A model generated the notes under the pieces. The model was not told the origin of the DNA, ran no database searches, and saw nothing but the letters and a program-made list of their open reading frames with translations. Source: Bacteroidia bacterium (GTDB taxonomy: Bacteria > Bacteroidota > Bacteroidia > Flavobacteriales_D > Crocinitomicaceae). From it: a DNA stretch of 64,000 bases. Numbering within the stretch: the first letter of the stretch is position 1; each line of letters begins with the position of its first letter. The position numbers and the translations under genes were made by a program. Below, piece after piece: positions 35,201-43,325 of this stretch. The DNA lies in contig JAUICI010000001.1 of NCBI GenBank assembly GCA_030427935.1, positions 62,001 through 126,000 on the forward strand, given 5' to 3'.

Positions 35201-38168
35201 TGCGACAGGACTATGTGCAGGAGATTACTATGCTGAAATTACGGATAGTAATGGATGTATGATTACGACACCAATATATACACTAAATGAACCAACACCA
35301 TTAGTAGTTAGTTTGACGGCAGAACCGAATTCTTGTTTTGGAACATGTGATGGTTATATTGTTGCCACAACATCAGGAGGGACAACACCTTATGCGTGGA
35401 CGTTTACAGATACTTTGAACAATCTACTTCCTAATACTATTAACGACAGTACTTTTAATCTGTGTACAGGGACTTATAATTTAGAAGTTACTGATTCGAA
35501 TGGATGTACCTTCGGACCACAACAGGTGTTCCTACAATCTCCAAGTGAGATTACGGCAAACACCTATTCGAATGATGCTACTTGTGGTTTAGCTGATGGA
35601 GACGCCACAGTTCAAATGGTAACAGGTGACGCACCGTTTGTTTACCAATGGATGGATGCCACATTTACACCATTGGCTGGAGAGGATTCATCTACGATTT
35701 TGAACGTTGGAGCAGGAACATTTTATGTGGAAGTAACGGATAGTAATGGATGTACGGAACAATTTTCAGTGAATGTTTCAAACCCAGTTGCAACAACTTT
35801 AGTATGGGACAGCTTAGTTACACCTACTTGTAATGGAGATTGCAATGGTTCAATTTCAATTACTGCAACAGCTGTTACTCCACCTTTAGCCTATCTATGG
35901 AATCCTGGAGGAATTACGGATGAGGATCCAACGGGATTATGTGCAGGTAATTATACCGTTCAATTAACAGATGGAGCGGGTTGTATTAATTTCTACGATA
36001 CGACACTTGTTGACCCACCAGTCATTCAAAATAACTTTAATATCACGGCTCCTACTTGTGGACTTTGTGATGGAGACATTGTGTCTAATGTAACGGGTGG
36101 AATAGCTCCTTTGAATCTTTCTTGGTCCAACGGTGACTCAGGAATTAGCACGGATTCAATTTGTGCGGGAGTTTATGATTTGGTTGTTGTAGATGCCATA
36201 GGTTGTCAGCAGACTTTTAACGCAACCGTTTCCAATCCAAATGGTTTAGTTGGCATGAATGAAACGATTACTCCTGAGACTTGTTTTGGAACTTGCGATG
36301 GATCAATTACAATTTCTCCAACTGGCACAGCAACACCTTATACAGTATTTTGGCTTCATGATGGAAGTAGCTCTTCAACGCTATCTAATTTATGTGCAGG
36401 GGATTATTTTGTGCAGGTTTCCGATACGAACAACTGTACAGAAACACAGATGTTTAGCGTTTCTTCTCCAACTGAGATTGTAGCAACAGCTGACATCATC
36501 CCACCAACGTGTGGTAATTCAGATGGATCAATCACTATTAATTCCAGTGGTGGTGCACTACCGCATATGTATTCTTGGAATTCAGGTGAGTTGACGCAAG
36601 GAATTATCAATAAGGCTGCAGGTATTTATATCTGTACAATTACAGATGATAATGGATGTACAGATTCAATTACAGTTCCACTTGCAAATGGAGATGGCCC
36701 ATCAGTTGAAGTAGATTCTTCATCGATCTCTTGTTTTGGTGATTGTGATGGACAATTAAATGCAACAGCTTCTAATGGTAACCCAGCATACAGTTATATA
36801 TGGTATGATGAATTTGGTGCACCAATTGGTCAAACGGATTCTTTTGCTCTAAACCTTTGTGAGGGCAACTATATTGTTGAAGTAACAGATGCTTCTGGAT
36901 GTATTGGATTTGGGGCCTCTGTTGTAGAAGATGTTGACACACTTATTGCAAGTTTGCCAGTAGTTTCTGATATATCTTGTTTTGGATCATGTGACGGTCA
37001 AATTAACTATATCGTTTCAGGAGGAACTCAACCATATGCTTATAGTTGGAATGATCCAGGGAACTCAACAGATTTAAATGCAGATAGTCTCTGTGCTGGA
37101 ACGTATACGGTAGTTATAACAGATGCAAATGGATGTACCATTACTGACTCAGCTACTGTAGTAGAGCCAACTGAAATTGTAATCACTCTTGATTCAACAG
37201 TGATTGCTACCTGTGTGAATTCTCCTGATGGGGAGATTTACATCAGCGTTTCTGGAGGAACTCCAGGTTATACTTATTTATGGAATTCAGAAGACCTCTC
37301 TTTCACTGATACAACTGAAGATTTGACCGGATTATTCCCAATGAATTATTACCTTGAAGTAACAGATGCGAGCGGTTGTACGGTTTATGATACAATCGCA
37401 GTAGACACCAATCTAGTTTTGATTGCAAATGCCGGAAACGATACAATTATTTGTGATCAATCTCAAATTCAATTAACAGGTTCAGTTACTGCAACCGGAC
37501 CAGTTACAGTAGAATGGACAGATAGTTTGGGAACTATTTTATCTGATAGTTTAATTATGATCGATAACCCTTCAGTTGGTGTTACGATGTATATCTTCAC
37601 AGTTTCTCAAGGCGTATGTACCTCGACAGACACTGTATATGTTACTGTTGCAGCGCCATTTACTGTCGATGCAGGTGCAGATCAGCAAATTTTACTTGGC
37701 CAATCAACAACTATTGGAGGCTCACCAACAGGCCCAGATAGTACAACGATTGCATGGACGCCAACAATATTCTTGACAGACTCTACGGCAAGTAATCCAA
37801 ATGTATTCGAACCGCAACAAACTACGCAATATGTCGTATATGTAACTGATACTAATGGATGTGTCTATTCGGATTCTGTAATTGTTGAAGTGGTACCGGA
37901 CATCATTATCATTAATGGGTTTACACCAAATGGTGATGGGGTAAATGATGTTTGGGAACTAGACTTCGCTATTTACTTTCCGGATATTGAGGTATTTGTT
38001 TACAACCGATGGGGTGAAGAATTATTCAGATCTTCAGGGTATGCGGTACCTTGGGATGGAAAGTATAAAGGTAAAGATTTACCGGTTGGAACCTATTACT
38101 ATATAATACAACTAAATGATGTCAACTATCCTGATCCATTTGCAGGACCGGTTACAATTATGAGATAA
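29244..38168 (+). CDS. Giant SprB-like adhesin with 31 SprB repeats and T9SS type-B domain
   Basis: ~2974 residues from the ATG at 29244 (MKNSLLALFSLIFFGATYAG signal peptide); a TTG at 29202 gives a longer but unlikely start. Residues ~20-245 carry FYWVGKNGNFNNPENWSNTRGG and a beta-helix-like stretch. Residues ~250-2720 hold 31 repeats of ~80 residues (Cys-x-G-x-Cys-D/N-G ... GGT-x-PY-x-x-x-W ... LCPGxYxVxVTDxNGC). PKD-like segments lie at ~2720-2885. The last ~90 residues are the gliding-motility C-terminal domain (INGFTPNGDGVNDVWEL, VFVYNRWGEELF, PVGTYYYII). Known: SprB is the mobile adhesin of gliding flavobacteria. Followed after 1 bp by a PorP/SprF gene. Confidence 0.95.
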   Translation: MKNSLLALFSLIFFGATYAGEFYWVGKNGNFNNPENWSNTRGGQGGIGVPGASDEVYIYSFHTDQIEISISSNTQIGELHVYGRNKIHFSGNKTLKINNKLDIHSDISGTAKISLVGSNTQVDFHAHKFEAPFFIKGKVTVNRDMNIGSEELKIENGGELIANGVTVSAGTMEISSNSSGLELHQSTLNIYNSFVATNSSLIDESASLIMVPDGLIPQLTTLFDDSDIFSLTFPCSGGTITATVTSDYNGSQISCNGASDGEITVTLAGVPGGPFLYDISPPLTTDLVAGNVFTGLPAGSYSFRLFNAADSSLICVGQEILTEPFVIDPLLFETKQALCYDSCNAEVTYQIVGGTAGFNIDFPFSGQNYQVGATVFGTVGGLCAGDNPFTITDTNGCSFSGNVIITQPDSISTTFTSQDPLCNGDCNGWIATQPSGGNGSNYTFDWTPGNPIGDGTDSISSLCAGTYTVRIEDDSTCFNIFSHTINNPPIFQAQTTNPVDILCFGACDGSITALPLNGTGPYSFEWIDATNNPIGNTDSIATGLCPGDYRVVVTDANGCVDTTSVVTLTEPTDLNVTATENQPSCYGIFDGSAIANPTGGTTPYTFQWVNDGTGAQIGANQTINGLGPGDYYVIVTDSNNCQDSSAIFTLIWPDSIVITLTPYDPTCYDICNGSVGAVVTGGTGPYTFTWSPGNPAGQGTDSITNLCPGSYDLLIEDFNNCTETESATVNPVAQYDLTINSSDLTCNGAADGTIDVTVNSGADGGPYTITWVPVPPAGQQGNFNLTGLSAGTWVATIEDGLACDTTIQIVLNQPNSIDVTASVSSNATCNGDCNGSATSVVTGGQGTVLYSWDDPLNQTTPGVNGLCAGQYIVTVTDSALCTDSDTILITEPNQITFDTSSTVVSCWNICDATATVSNLNGGTGALSVQWMDPLLQNTPTATGLCTGPVDVTISDLNACDTTITILIPTPTAILAPISNNAGACFGTCTGEGYLDISGGIPGYTVNWFNAGNGVNLGVNNDTITGLCPGDYTATVEDAAGCILDADTITIIELPDLTITLNSSVDATCGLCDGQADVSAAGGTGPLVITWSPAPASGPNGNTKNDLCEGIYTVTVTDSAGCTDFVTVTINGIANENITMDSTATSCYNTCDGTATANYACIVPPCTITWFDDMGAPIGQTGDVASNLCPGTYTAQLENGGGCFAFQTVTIDAPDTINVSVNTFSNPTCNGICDGEIDLTQTGGVAPLTTTWTPAPLAGQGTSHAQGLCAGWNVYVVEDVNGCQYIDSLELIDNPPLDVSNFNTADISCFGANDGQASVAPVGGVPNYTIEWFTCAGVNTGVTGPLANGLPAGSYYAQVTDAAGCVQLTPCDSVRDKTPLTLTIDSNSVSCSGNCDGQLMASISGGTPNYFYQWLDQNQDTIPGETNDTLFNICSGTFFLRVSDQNACDTTYGPFTLQAPTPWDVTITSDSATCNGIPDGSGTVTVNAGNTGPYTYAWVPGGFSNPTAAPIAAGVYDVTITDASGVCDTTVQVEILEPDPLMFNPNITQISCFDQCDGEIDLSAVTGGTPSYTYLWDGLPGGNTLSNQCADTFNIRVIDGNACFKDTTIILDEPSEILANLLTNMATCNVCNGSASANPTGGSGNYNYAWSPAPITGQGTQNVTDLCPNVYSVIVTDDNGCADTSSFIIDNVNADTLTMSADSASCFGVCDGQAYVSFNCSVPNCTVDWFFNNTFNNLGIPDTTVQNACAGVYFAVVTNGAGCVSIDSVSVFEPDEILSNDSITPPTCFNGSDGQIIVSPSGGSGAGYNFNWTPAPGGGQGTDTATGLTPGDWIVDITDSDGCTETDTITVPNSIEILFTMSSTNVSCNGACDGTGTVSATGIAPLTYQWYNGGVLMPGETNPNIFGLCPGTYYVEITDDAGCTIQSTDIIITEPNILSDALDSLREPLCNGDCNGMIDISISGGTSPYTINWFDGGGGLIGQSDTVATGLCAGDYYAEITDSNGCMITTPIYTLNEPTPLVVSLTAEPNSCFGTCDGYIVATTSGGTTPYAWTFTDTLNNLLPNTINDSTFNLCTGTYNLEVTDSNGCTFGPQQVFLQSPSEITANTYSNDATCGLADGDATVQMVTGDAPFVYQWMDATFTPLAGEDSSTILNVGAGTFYVEVTDSNGCTEQFSVNVSNPVATTLVWDSLVTPTCNGDCNGSISITATAVTPPLAYLWNPGGITDEDPTGLCAGNYTVQLTDGAGCINFYDTTLVDPPVIQNNFNITAPTCGLCDGDIVSNVTGGIAPLNLSWSNGDSGISTDSICAGVYDLVVVDAIGCQQTFNATVSNPNGLVGMNETITPETCFGTCDGSITISPTGTATPYTVFWLHDGSSSSTLSNLCAGDYFVQVSDTNNCTETQMFSVSSPTEIVATADIIPPTCGNSDGSITINSSGGALPHMYSWNSGELTQGIINKAAGIYICTITDDNGCTDSITVPLANGDGPSVEVDSSSISCFGDCDGQLNATASNGNPAYSYIWYDEFGAPIGQTDSFALNLCEGNYIVEVTDASGCIGFGASVVEDVDTLIASLPVVSDISCFGSCDGQINYIVSGGTQPYAYSWNDPGNSTDLNADSLCAGTYTVVITDANGCTITDSATVVEPTEIVITLDSTVIATCVNSPDGEIYISVSGGTPGYTYLWNSEDLSFTDTTEDLTGLFPMNYYLEVTDASGCTVYDTIAVDTNLVLIANAGNDTIICDQSQIQLTGSVTATGPVTVEWTDSLGTILSDSLIMIDNPSVGVTMYIFTVSQGVCTSTDTVYVTVAAPFTVDAGADQQILLGQSTTIGGSPTGPDSTTIAWTPTIFLTDSTASNPNVFEPQQTTQYVVYVTDTNGCVYSDSVIVEVVPDIIIINGFTPNGDGVNDVWELDFAIYFPDIEVFVYNRWGEELFRSSGYAVPWDGKYKGKDLPVGTYYYIIQLNDVNYPDPFAGPVTIMR
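30000..37400 (+). repeat. 31 SprB repeats (~240 bp unit) in the giant adhesin
   Basis: Manual count from the Cys-x-x-x-C/x-D/N-G signatures: 31 units with a mean spacing of ~80 residues. DNA identity between units is low, so the array is old rather than a recent expansion. Some units have a single Cys (CGLCDG, CGNSDG) or lack the second Cys (CFGANDG, CNGIPDG). Confidence 0.85.
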
Positions 38169-38169
38169 A

Positions 38170-39093
38170 ATGAAGAGGCTTTTAATTATCATATTACTTG
38201 TTATTGCTGGGAAGTCACATTCTCAACAACTGCCTCAGTATACGCAATATTTATTCAATCTATATGCGATCAATCCTGCATTCGGAGGGTTTAAACCACA
38301 TTGGTCTGCAACATTTAATCAAAGATACCAATGGTCTGGTGTAACCGATGCACCACGTACTTTTACTTTTACGGCAGAAGGACCTTTCAAAAAGCTCAAC
38401 ATGGGTATGGGTGGACTTGTATTTGCAGATATGGTTGGACCCACAAGAAGAATCGGCGCGCAGGTATCTTACGCTTATCATTTCAAACTACACGAAAAAG
38501 TAAAACTTTCACTTGGGATTTCCTTAGGCTTTTCACAATGGGTAGTAGACGGAGATAAGATTACTATAAAAGATCCTAATGATCCACTGCTGAATAGTGG
38601 TAGAATTTCCTCAAATAATTTTGATGGAAAGGCTGGGTTAGTTCTCTATGGGGATAATTGGTATTTCGGGTTTTCAGCACCTCAATTGTTTCAAAACACG
38701 ATGAGGTTTTGGCAAGACTCTTCCAAAACTCTCTCAGTCATGGAGGATCACTATTTCTTTAATGGAGCTTACGCTTTTAGATTACATGAAGATTGGGAAT
38801 TGGAACCCTCCTTTATGTTAAAGCTAGCGGTACCGGCTCCAATTAGGCTTGACGTTTTTGCAAGAGCCATTTGGAAAAATCAATTGTGGTTCGGTGTTGG
38901 TTACAGAATGAAACATGCTTGGACAGCTATGGTCGGTTACAACATTAAAGAGCGAATCGCGATAGGCTATTCCTATGATTATGATTTCAACGATTTGAAA
39001 CGGGTGAGCTCAGGCACACATGAAATCATGCTCAAAGTTCAGTTTGCCAAATACAAGCAAACATCTGAAACCAATGCCAAATTAGACCAATAG
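38170..39093 (+). CDS. PorP/SprF family T9SS partner of the giant adhesin
   Basis: 307 residues. Signal peptide ~1-18 (LLIIILLVIAGKSHSQ), then the hallmark QLPQYTQYLFNLYAINPAFGG and NQRYQWSGVTDAPRTF. Barrel strands include KLSLGISLGFSQWVVD, NWYFGFSAPQLFQN and LWFGVGYRMKHAWTAMVGYN. It starts one base after the adhesin stop. In flavobacteria the sprB-sprF pair has the same order, so surface display of the adhesin is the likely job. Confidence 0.93.
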   Translation: MKRLLIIILLVIAGKSHSQQLPQYTQYLFNLYAINPAFGGFKPHWSATFNQRYQWSGVTDAPRTFTFTAEGPFKKLNMGMGGLVFADMVGPTRRIGAQVSYAYHFKLHEKVKLSLGISLGFSQWVVDGDKITIKDPNDPLLNSGRISSNNFDGKAGLVLYGDNWYFGFSAPQLFQNTMRFWQDSSKTLSVMEDHYFFNGAYAFRLHEDWELEPSFMLKLAVPAPIRLDVFARAIWKNQLWFGVGYRMKHAWTAMVGYNIKERIAIGYSYDYDFNDLKRVSSGTHEIMLKVQFAKYKQTSETNAKLDQ

Positions 39094-39095
39094 GA

Positions 39096-39356
39096 CTATT
39101 CGCATGCTTCAACTTTTTTAAAATAATCCTTTAAATTTTGTTCATTCTTAATAGACGAGGTGTATTCTTGGAATCTTGAACAAATGACATCAAATTCATG
39201 CATTTCAATTTCAATTGATTTTTTCTCCTGTATTGAATTTGATTGATCATAGGATTGAATTATATCTTCTCTCCATTCATAGTAAAAGCAAAAATGATCT
39301 TCTTGACAAGAGTACAGTAAAGGAAACACAACGATTATACATAAAAAGGACCTCAT
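39096..39356 (-). CDS. Small hypothetical lipoprotein
   Basis: 86 residues. Hydrophobic start and lipobox LLYSC with Cys17, then a short acidic, mostly helical mature part with three further Cys (residues ~23, 59, 85). Not recognised. It is convergent with the PorP/SprF gene (2 bp apart) and divergent from the aminotransferase gene. The lipobox makes it credible as a real gene despite its size. Confidence 0.55.
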   Translation of the reverse strand: MRSFLCIIVVFPLLYSCQEDHFCFYYEWREDIIQSYDQSNSIQEKKSIEIEMHEFDVICSRFQEYTSSIKNEQNLKDYFKKVEACE

Positions 39357-39410
39357 ACAACTAAAATTACAAAAATTAACTCCATATTTATTTAGTCATA
39401 ATGAGATAAA

Positions 39411-40523
39411 ATGGAAAAGAAAGAAACAATATTCACAACAATCACACGTCTTTCGAATCAGCATAATGCGATTAATTTAGGACAAGGATTCCCGAATTTC
39501 GATCCAGACCCAAGAATGGTTGAAATCATGCACAACTTGTCCGCTTTAAATGTACATCAGTATGCACCAATGAAAGGTAATCTTGAGTTGATAGAGAGAA
39601 TCATTGAGATGACAACGCATTTTTATCAAAGAGCTATTGGACAAGAGAACGTTTTGGTAACAGCCGGAGCTACACAAGCAATATTCACCACAATTACGGC
39701 TCTAGTTGATCAAGGAGATGAAGTTATTTTGTTTGATCCAGCTTATGATTGTTATGAGACTCCAGTTTTACTCCGAAAAGCCAAATCCATTCGAGTTAAT
39801 CTAGATTTCCCTTCTTACCAGATTGATTGGGAAAAAGTGGAATCGATGATTACAAAGAATACAAGAATGATCATATTAAATAATCCTCATAATCCTTCTG
39901 GAGCCACTTTTACAGGTCACGATATTGAACGATTAAAGGATTTAGTGCAAAAACACCCCCGAATTGTGATTTTGTCGGACGAAGTTTATGAATATATTTC
40001 CTTTGAAAAACATGAGAGTTTGAATTTACATGAGGAGCTTTATAATCGCTCGGTTATTATTTCATCATTTGGTAAAACACTTCATTTAACTGGGTGGAAA
40101 ATTGGTTACTTGATTGCCCCGAAGCATTTAATGGACGAAGTTGTTAGTGTTCATCAATACAATGTTTTTTCAGTAAATAGTTTTTCGCAATCTGTCCTAG
40201 CAAAATTCATCGATCTTAAAGACATCGAAAGTCTAGGAACCTTTTTTGAAAAAAAGAAAAAGATCTTTCTCGACCAAATTAAAGCATCGCGTTTTAAAAT
40301 ATTGGATACAGGAGGCACCTATTTTCAGCTTCTTGATTACTCAGAAATAAGTGATGACTCAGACAATGAAATGGCCTTGAAAATGATTTCGGAGTTTGGA
40401 ATTGCTTCAATACCTGTTTCCGGCTTTTACAAAGACGGCTCAGATAATAAAGTTTTGAGATTTTGTTTTGGTAAGGATGACGATACTTTAATTAAAGCAG
40501 CGAATATTTTATGTCAGATTTAA
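39411..40523 (+). CDS. Methionine aminotransferase (class I/II PLP aminotransferase)
   Basis: 370 residues. Fold-type I aminotransferase of the YbdL/kynurenine-aminotransferase type: INLGQGFPNFDPD (21-33), TAGATQAIF (84-92), NNPHNPSG (157-164), DEVYEYISF (190-198) and the PLP lysine Lys222 in SSFGKTLHLTGWKIGYL. A C-terminal Arg in KVLRFCFGKDD fits carboxylate binding. Known: these enzymes regenerate methionine from its keto acid, often using glutamine. It overlaps the omega-amidase gene by 13 bp, which strongly supports a glutamine-dependent transaminase/omega-amidase pathway. Confidence 0.9.
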   Translation: MEKKETIFTTITRLSNQHNAINLGQGFPNFDPDPRMVEIMHNLSALNVHQYAPMKGNLELIERIIEMTTHFYQRAIGQENVLVTAGATQAIFTTITALVDQGDEVILFDPAYDCYETPVLLRKAKSIRVNLDFPSYQIDWEKVESMITKNTRMIILNNPHNPSGATFTGHDIERLKDLVQKHPRIVILSDEVYEYISFEKHESLNLHEELYNRSVIISSFGKTLHLTGWKIGYLIAPKHLMDEVVSVHQYNVFSVNSFSQSVLAKFIDLKDIESLGTFFEKKKKIFLDQIKASRFKILDTGGTYFQLLDYSEISDDSDNEMALKMISEFGIASIPVSGFYKDGSDNKVLRFCFGKDDDTLIKAANILCQI

Positions 40524-41293
40524 CTTTATACCTAGGACAAGTAAATCAGTTCTGGGAGGACCCTGAAAGAAACCAAGAACATTTAGAAAAACTCATTTCT
40601 GAGTGTAATCCCGAAAAAGGGTCATTGCTAGTATTACCGGAGATGTTTAACACCTCATTTACAACAAATCCCGAATCAAATTATCAAGATTGGGAAAATT
40701 CTTCTTCCATTAATTGGCTGAGAAATCAATCTCTTAAATACGAAATTGCCATCACCACTTCTCTTATTATCAAAGAGTCAGATAACTATTACAATCGCTT
40801 AGTTTTCATTGACAATGGAGAAATCAAAGGCCATTACAATAAAAACTACTTGTTTTCACTTGCAAAGGAGAATGAAAAATTCACTGCCGGCACTAATAAT
40901 CTTATTCTAAACTACAGAGGATGGAAAATTGCTCCGCTAATATGCTACGATTTAAGGTTTCCAGAACTATCTAGAATCAATAATAAAAAGGAAAGCCTTA
41001 AATACGATTTACTTATTTATGTAGCAAATTGGCCCATGAAACGAATTCAGCATTGGGAAAAATTACTGCATGCAAGAGCAATCGAAAATTTGACTTATTG
41101 TATTGGAGTAAATCGAGTTGGCAAAGATGGGAACGATATTGAATACAACGGCAAGTCAAAAGTAATTGATCCAATAGGCAACCCTATTTTGGAATTCCAA
41201 GATTTTGAAGAATCTTTTAAACGAATAGTCCTTGCTAAATCAGAAGTTGATCAAATCAGGCAGAGATTTGGATTTCTTAACGATATCAAGTGA
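40511..41293 (+). CDS. Omega-amidase (Nit2/YafV-like nitrilase-family hydrolase)
   Basis: 260 residues, standard for the family. Catalytic triad visible: Glu44 in LVLPEMFNTSF, Lys111 in GHYNKNYLF, Cys145 in APLICYDLRFPELSR. NRVGKDG and a C-terminal EVDQIRQRFGFLNDIK match YafV-like proteins. It hydrolyses 2-oxoglutaramate or 2-oxosuccinamate, the keto products when glutamine or asparagine donate amino groups, and so pulls the preceding transamination forward. Cytoplasmic. Coupled to the aminotransferase gene. Confidence 0.92.
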   Translation: MSDLTLYLGQVNQFWEDPERNQEHLEKLISECNPEKGSLLVLPEMFNTSFTTNPESNYQDWENSSSINWLRNQSLKYEIAITTSLIIKESDNYYNRLVFIDNGEIKGHYNKNYLFSLAKENEKFTAGTNNLILNYRGWKIAPLICYDLRFPELSRINNKKESLKYDLLIYVANWPMKRIQHWEKLLHARAIENLTYCIGVNRVGKDGNDIEYNGKSKVIDPIGNPILEFQDFEESFKRIVLAKSEVDQIRQRFGFLNDIK

Positions 41294-41360
41294 AATGAGA
41301 AAATATTAACAGAAAATAAATAAATGGTGCACTTAAATCAATGGCAGGTGCATTTTGTTA

Positions 41361-41389
41361 TTGTTTTACTGAAAATTTTCATATATTGC
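41361..41389 (+). promoter_or_regulatory. Possible promoter of the first T9SS type-A gene
   Basis: TTG (41361-41363), 18 bp, then TATATTGC (41382-41389), an imperfect -7 box. About 33 nt of leader would follow to the ATG at 41423. Confidence 0.3.
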
Positions 41390-41422
41390 GTCGGTTAAAA
41401 ATTAATTAAATTCTGTATCATT

Positions 41423-43303
41423 ATGAAAAAAGGTTACTTATTATTGCCTGCTTTTCTTATCGGTACTGCTTTTGCTCAACAAAATGTTGATGGACCAGCA
41501 GTTCTAGGAGAGAAGAAAGCATTATCTAAGACTGAATTCATGCCAAGATCGGCTTTCAATTCAGGAAACAGAGCACCTGGTGATGTTATTACTGGTACTG
41601 CTGAATCATTCTCATCGATTGGTTCATGGACTACAAGTGGAGACGGATCTTCAGGGGGAACTTATAACCCAGCAGCTCTTTGGTTACACGATACTGATGG
41701 ACCAAACGGATATTATTCAAGCACTCAGGACATCATCAATTCACCAACTCAAAATGATGGATTCATGATTCTTGATGGAGATTATTTTAATGGTCTTGGT
41801 GGACCTCCTGCTTCGGTAGAGGATTACAATGCCAATTTGGTTTCTCCAGTATATGATTTGTCTACTTACTCGAATGTTACATTGACATTCTGGCATTCAT
41901 ATAGATTATGTTGTTCTTCTGCAGAACCACAACTATGGGTTGATGTTTCTACAGATAACTTCTCAAACATTCTTGCGACTTATGATGTAACTTATTCTGA
42001 TGCTCCAATTAACGTTGCATCTGGAACAAGACAACACTACATCAATATTACAAACGCTATTGCAGCTGGTACTCCAGCAACAGCGCAGTTCAGATTTAGA
42101 TGGGGAACTAGTGGTTCTACAAACAATGCTTCTCACTATTACTGGCAAATTGATGATGTAGCTCTTTTAGAGTCATACACAAACCACGGACAGTTGGATA
42201 CATTGAACTGGTCTGCTGATGTTACTAACTTTGGTAACTTCGGAGGATTCCAAAAAATTCCTTCGTATGCTGCTGGTGCAACAACACTGACTTGGTCAGG
42301 ATACATGAACAACATTGGTGCAGGTAACTGGACGAATGCACAGTTGAAAGTTGATCAAAACGGTTCTGCTTTTGCTACTTCTACTGGAGAAGCAGTGAAC
42401 GGTGGTTCTATGTCAACTCTTCACGAAGCTGGAGCAACTATGCCAACAGCTACTGGAGTTTACACTTACGATATCTATGGAATTGCGGATCAAACAATGG
42501 ATTTGATGGATACTGCGACTTTCCAAATCGAAGTTACGGATAATGAGTATTCTACTGGTGGATCTGTACAAACAGGTATCCAATCAGGAACTAACTGGGT
42601 ATGGAACACTCCTCCAGTAAGAGTAGGTTTCGGTGGTGAAGTTATCATGACTGCTGCTAACGAAGTAATCAACGGTGTAAGTACTGTATTCCAAGATACT
42701 TCTTTGAACGCTTTCGCGCCAATGGAAGTTGTAATCCTTGTTAACGGAACTGAAGTTGCTACTAAGCAATTTACTGTTGACGGAGCAAACATGGGAACTC
42801 CACAAGTAGTTTATTTAGATAACCAAGTTCAGCTTCAAGCTGGAGACGTTGTTGACTACTTAGTAGTGGATTCAGATGCTGAAGGAAGATTCGTTGAGTC
42901 TGGAACTGACGCTTACCACATTGGTCTTTTGGTTACTTATGATGGATCTAACGTAATGTCTGGTCCTTTCTTAGAAGCACCAGCAATGATGTCTATGATC
43001 ACAGCTGAAGGTTTTGTTTCTGTTGATGAGAACGAAGGTTCAATCAACACTTTAGCTCAAAACTGGCCAAACCCATTCGATAACAACACAATGATCAAAT
43101 TTACTTTGGCGAACAACGAAATGTGTTCTTTCGAAGTTGTTGATGTAACTGGTAAAGTTGTGAAGTCTATCGATCTTGGATCAAGAGGAGCTGGACAGCA
43201 CCAAATCGAATTGAATGCAAATGAGTTTAACAAAGGAATTTATTTCTATACTCTTACTGCAGGAGATTCTAAAATGACTAAGAAAATGGTTGTTACTAAG
43301 TAA
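41423..43303 (+). CDS. T9SS type-A secreted protein, paralogue 1 (codon-biased, likely abundant)
   Basis: 626 residues. Signal peptide ~1-18 ending TAFAQQ. Residues ~50-260 form a jelly-roll/MAM-like domain: DGSSGGTY, LWLHDTDGPNGYYSS, DGFMILDGDYFNGLGG, LVSPVYDLS and YRLCCSS with a Cys-Cys pair, ending in HYYWQIDDVALLE. A second beta-rich region (~370-515) has TGIQSGTNWVWNTPPVRVGF. The last ~80 residues are a type-A sorting domain: NWPNPFDNNTMIKF, VVDVTGKVVKSIDLG, GIYFYTLTAGDSKMTKKMVV. It uses C-ending codons (AAC, TTC, TAC) far more than its two paralogues. Function unknown; probably secreted and abundant. Confidence 0.9.
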   Translation: MKKGYLLLPAFLIGTAFAQQNVDGPAVLGEKKALSKTEFMPRSAFNSGNRAPGDVITGTAESFSSIGSWTTSGDGSSGGTYNPAALWLHDTDGPNGYYSSTQDIINSPTQNDGFMILDGDYFNGLGGPPASVEDYNANLVSPVYDLSTYSNVTLTFWHSYRLCCSSAEPQLWVDVSTDNFSNILATYDVTYSDAPINVASGTRQHYINITNAIAAGTPATAQFRFRWGTSGSTNNASHYYWQIDDVALLESYTNHGQLDTLNWSADVTNFGNFGGFQKIPSYAAGATTLTWSGYMNNIGAGNWTNAQLKVDQNGSAFATSTGEAVNGGSMSTLHEAGATMPTATGVYTYDIYGIADQTMDLMDTATFQIEVTDNEYSTGGSVQTGIQSGTNWVWNTPPVRVGFGGEVIMTAANEVINGVSTVFQDTSLNAFAPMEVVILVNGTEVATKQFTVDGANMGTPQVVYLDNQVQLQAGDVVDYLVVDSDAEGRFVESGTDAYHIGLLVTYDGSNVMSGPFLEAPAMMSMITAEGFVSVDENEGSINTLAQNWPNPFDNNTMIKFTLANNEMCSFEVVDVTGKVVKSIDLGSRGAGQHQIELNANEFNKGIYFYTLTAGDSKMTKKMVVTK

Positions 43304-43325
43304 GAACTATTTCTCTATAATTTTT

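Noticed and set aside
30000-37400. Regular ~240-bp periodicity that could suggest a CRISPR-like or satellite array
   Set aside because: Explained fully by SprB protein repeats in one open reading frame; DNA units are diverged and there are no short identical repeats with spacers.
41320-41360. Possible terminator after the omega-amidase gene (TGCAC...GTGCA followed by TTTTG)
   Set aside because: Only a 5-bp stem with a long loop and a broken T-tract; not enough to call.
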